Positions 62,569 to 64,000 of a DNA stretch of 64,000 nt are shown here, one piece after another. The DNA is taken from contig NZ_BPFH01000007.1 of NCBI RefSeq assembly GCF_019655435.1, forward strand, positions 62,001-126,000. The letters run 5' to 3'. Under the pieces are notes generated by a model that made no database searches, had not been told where the DNA came from, and saw only the letters and a list, made by a program, of their open reading frames with translations. Position 1 is the first letter of the stretch. Every line of letters begins with the position of its first letter. Source of the stretch: Jannaschia pagri. GTDB taxonomy: Bacteria; Pseudomonadota; Alphaproteobacteria; Rhodobacterales; Rhodobacteraceae. Made by a program: the position numbers and the translations under genes.

Positions 62569-63917
62569 CAGTTCGTCGTCCTTGCTTTTGCTGCCTTCAG
62601 TCGGGCCATCAGCCGCGCGCCGAACCCATCTTTGTTGACCTGTTTGGACCGCGCGAGGGCCAGATCCCCATCGGGCACGTCCATGGTCACGACACTTCCC
62701 GAGCCTGTCATGGCGCCGTGGCCCACGCGCACAGGCGCCACCAGGGAGGTATTCGAGCCAATAAAGGCCCCGTCCCCGATGTCCGTGCGGTGCTTGAAGA
62801 CGCCATCATAGTTGCACGTGATGGTGCCAGCGCCGATGTTCGCCTTTGCGCCGACGCGGGCGTCGCCCACATAGCTGAGATGGTTGATCTTGGCCCCAGC
62901 CGCGACCTGTGCGGCTTTGACCTCCACGAAGTTGCCCACGCGGGCATCCCGGTCCAGTTCCGCGCCAGGTCGGAGACGTGCGTAGGGGCCGACGACGCAG
63001 CCGTCCGACACATGGCAGCCTTCCAGATGGCTAAAAGCGCGGATGGTCGCGCCGCTTTCGATGGTCACACCTGGGCCGAAGACCACGTTCTGTTCCACGA
63101 CCACGTCGCGGCCAATTTCGGTGTCGAAGGCGAAGAACACCGTTTCAGGTGTGGTCAGCGTCACGCCCCGATCCAGGGCCGTCGCGCGCGCGCGCGACTG
63201 GAACGCCGCCTCAGCGGCGGCGAGGTCCGCGCGCGTGTTGACGCCCAGCGTTTCTTCCTCAGTGCAGGTCACGACCCGGGCAGAGAGGCGTGCCGCCCGA
63301 GCGAGGCGCGGCACATCGGTCAAATAATACTCGCCCGCCGCATTATCGTTGCCCACCTGATCCAGCAGATCGAATAGGGTGCCCGCATCCGCCGCCAGCA
63401 CGCCCGAATTGCATAGGGTGATCGCCAGTTCCTCCGGCGAGGCATCCTTGGCTTCGACGATCTTTTCCAGGCGATCACCGTCGGCGACCAGGCGACCGTA
63501 CCGCCCCGGATCCGCCGCCTCAAACCCCAGGACCACGATATCGGCACCATCCCGGCGCGCCGCCACCATCGCCTCCAGGGTTTCGGGCTGAATGAAGGGT
63601 GTATCGCCGTACAGGACGATGGCGTCCCCCTCGAAACCCGCGAGCGACTCTCGTGCCTGAAGCATGGCATGACCGGTGCCCAATTGTTCGGTCTGGCGGA
63701 CCACAACGGCCGCCGGGTCTAGCTCGCTCACTTCGCGCGCCACCTTGTCTCCGCCGTGGCCCGCAACGACCACGGTTCGGTCTGGCTCCAACGACGCACC
63801 AGATGCCAGCGCATGCTGCAGCAGACTGGCGTGGGCGACCCTATGCAACACCTTGGGGCGGTCGGAGTGCATGCGGCTGCCCTGCCCAGCGGCCAGCACG
63901 ATCAAAGCTGTTGGCAT
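62568..63917 (-). CDS. glmU: bifunctional UDP-GlcNAc pyrophosphorylase / GlcN-1-P acetyltransferase
   Basis: A 449-residue enzyme for the last two steps to UDP-GlcNAc. N-terminal nucleotidyltransferase (LAAGQGSRMHSDRPKVLH, YGDTPFIQPETL, GEYYLTDVPRL); C-terminal left-handed beta-helix (CHVSDGCVVGPYARLRPGAEL, NHLSYVGDARVGAKANIGAG, NYDGVFKHRT). Starts at the ATG at 63917 and couples to glmS. It is the first gene in this window from that end; the promoter lies at about 63918-64000. Confidence 0.96.
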   Translation of the reverse strand: MPTALIVLAAGQGSRMHSDRPKVLHRVAHASLLQHALASGASLEPDRTVVVAGHGGDKVAREVSELDPAAVVVRQTEQLGTGHAMLQARESLAGFEGDAIVLYGDTPFIQPETLEAMVAARRDGADIVVLGFEAADPGRYGRLVADGDRLEKIVEAKDASPEELAITLCNSGVLAADAGTLFDLLDQVGNDNAAGEYYLTDVPRLARAARLSARVVTCTEEETLGVNTRADLAAAEAAFQSRARATALDRGVTLTTPETVFFAFDTEIGRDVVVEQNVVFGPGVTIESGATIRAFSHLEGCHVSDGCVVGPYARLRPGAELDRDARVGNFVEVKAAQVAAGAKINHLSYVGDARVGAKANIGAGTITCNYDGVFKHRTDIGDGAFIGSNTSLVAPVRVGHGAMTGSGSVVTMDVPDGDLALARSKQVNKDGFGARLMARLKAAKARTTN

Positions 63918-64000
63918 CTTCGGCCTTTCTTTCCTGATGGCTCCGTTCTACCTGCGCCGGAGGGTGTCGCAAGGGCGGCGTCGGCGAAAGGACACCGAGC

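Overview
The window is GC-rich, tightly packed DNA from an alphaproteobacterium, most likely a Rhodobacterales (Roseobacter-type) marine or soil bacterium. The basis is family resemblance, not a database search: hisS-hisZ-hisG with short HisG plus HisZ, lysC next to a GAF-type ptsP, DUF6356, DUF2189, DUF2799, SlyX, a DenD-type dehydrogenase, and a branched-chain-type ABC operon headed by an acyl-CoA ligase. There are no rRNA genes, convincing tRNA genes, CRISPR arrays, phage genes or intact insertion sequences.

Layout. 1-10612 (minus strand): one long operon read from 10612 down: acyl-CoA synthetase, exported protein, livG, two more exported proteins, livH, a small membrane protein, livM, livK, livF and a gene cut by the window edge. 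11.0-17.2 kb: lipoprotein; PAS hybrid kinase coupled to an OmpR-type regulator; class II amidotransferase with DUF6356; Lrp regulator with a carbamoyl/allantoate-type amidohydrolase. 17.3-18.0 kb: a reading frame broken by an in-frame TGA. 18.1-21.6 kb: dnaE. 21.7-23.3 kb: ArsR/SRPBCC pair and a Gdx (SugE)-type SMR exporter. 23.4-33.3 kb: a purine locus, xdhA-xdhB-xdhC coupled by 4-base overlaps to a BMP-type ABC importer (ATPase, two permeases, binding protein), ended by a good terminator; xanthine or hypoxanthine import followed by oxidation to urate is the natural reading. 33.5-40.6 kb: GntP permease, EF-hand protein, phytanoyl-CoA dioxygenase-like protein, aldo/keto reductase, a decayed stretch with a broken orphan ORF, a DAO oxidoreductase and a DUF938 methyltransferase. 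41.0-44.5 kb: hisS-hisZ-hisG and slyX. 44.6-54.1 kb: P450, DenD, DUF2799, adenosine kinase, nth, Ada-type repair protein, OmpA lipoprotein, FadR-type regulator, rsgA, DUF2867, DUF1330. 54.2-64.0 kb: ptsP, lysC, a small hydrolase-like protein, a DUF2189 membrane protein, and glmU-glmS followed by a DNA-alkylation-repair gene.

The most interesting signal is a dispersed short repeat with five copies (about 6971, 23857, 25892, 45819 and 60693). It has a conserved core (TTCGATGTTCC, two variable bases, AAATATGC) joined in four copies to a GC hairpin. Four copies lie inside reading frames and are translated: two in xanthine dehydrogenase subunits, and two at the N-termini of ATGA-coupled genes. In three of them the translated core reads HI-x-GTSK. 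A second family (hairpin plus GTATTT...GCCGAGAAGAAG) has three copies, all between genes; a third family has two copies. The first family behaves like a protein-tolerated palindromic element, in the way Rickettsia palindromic elements do.
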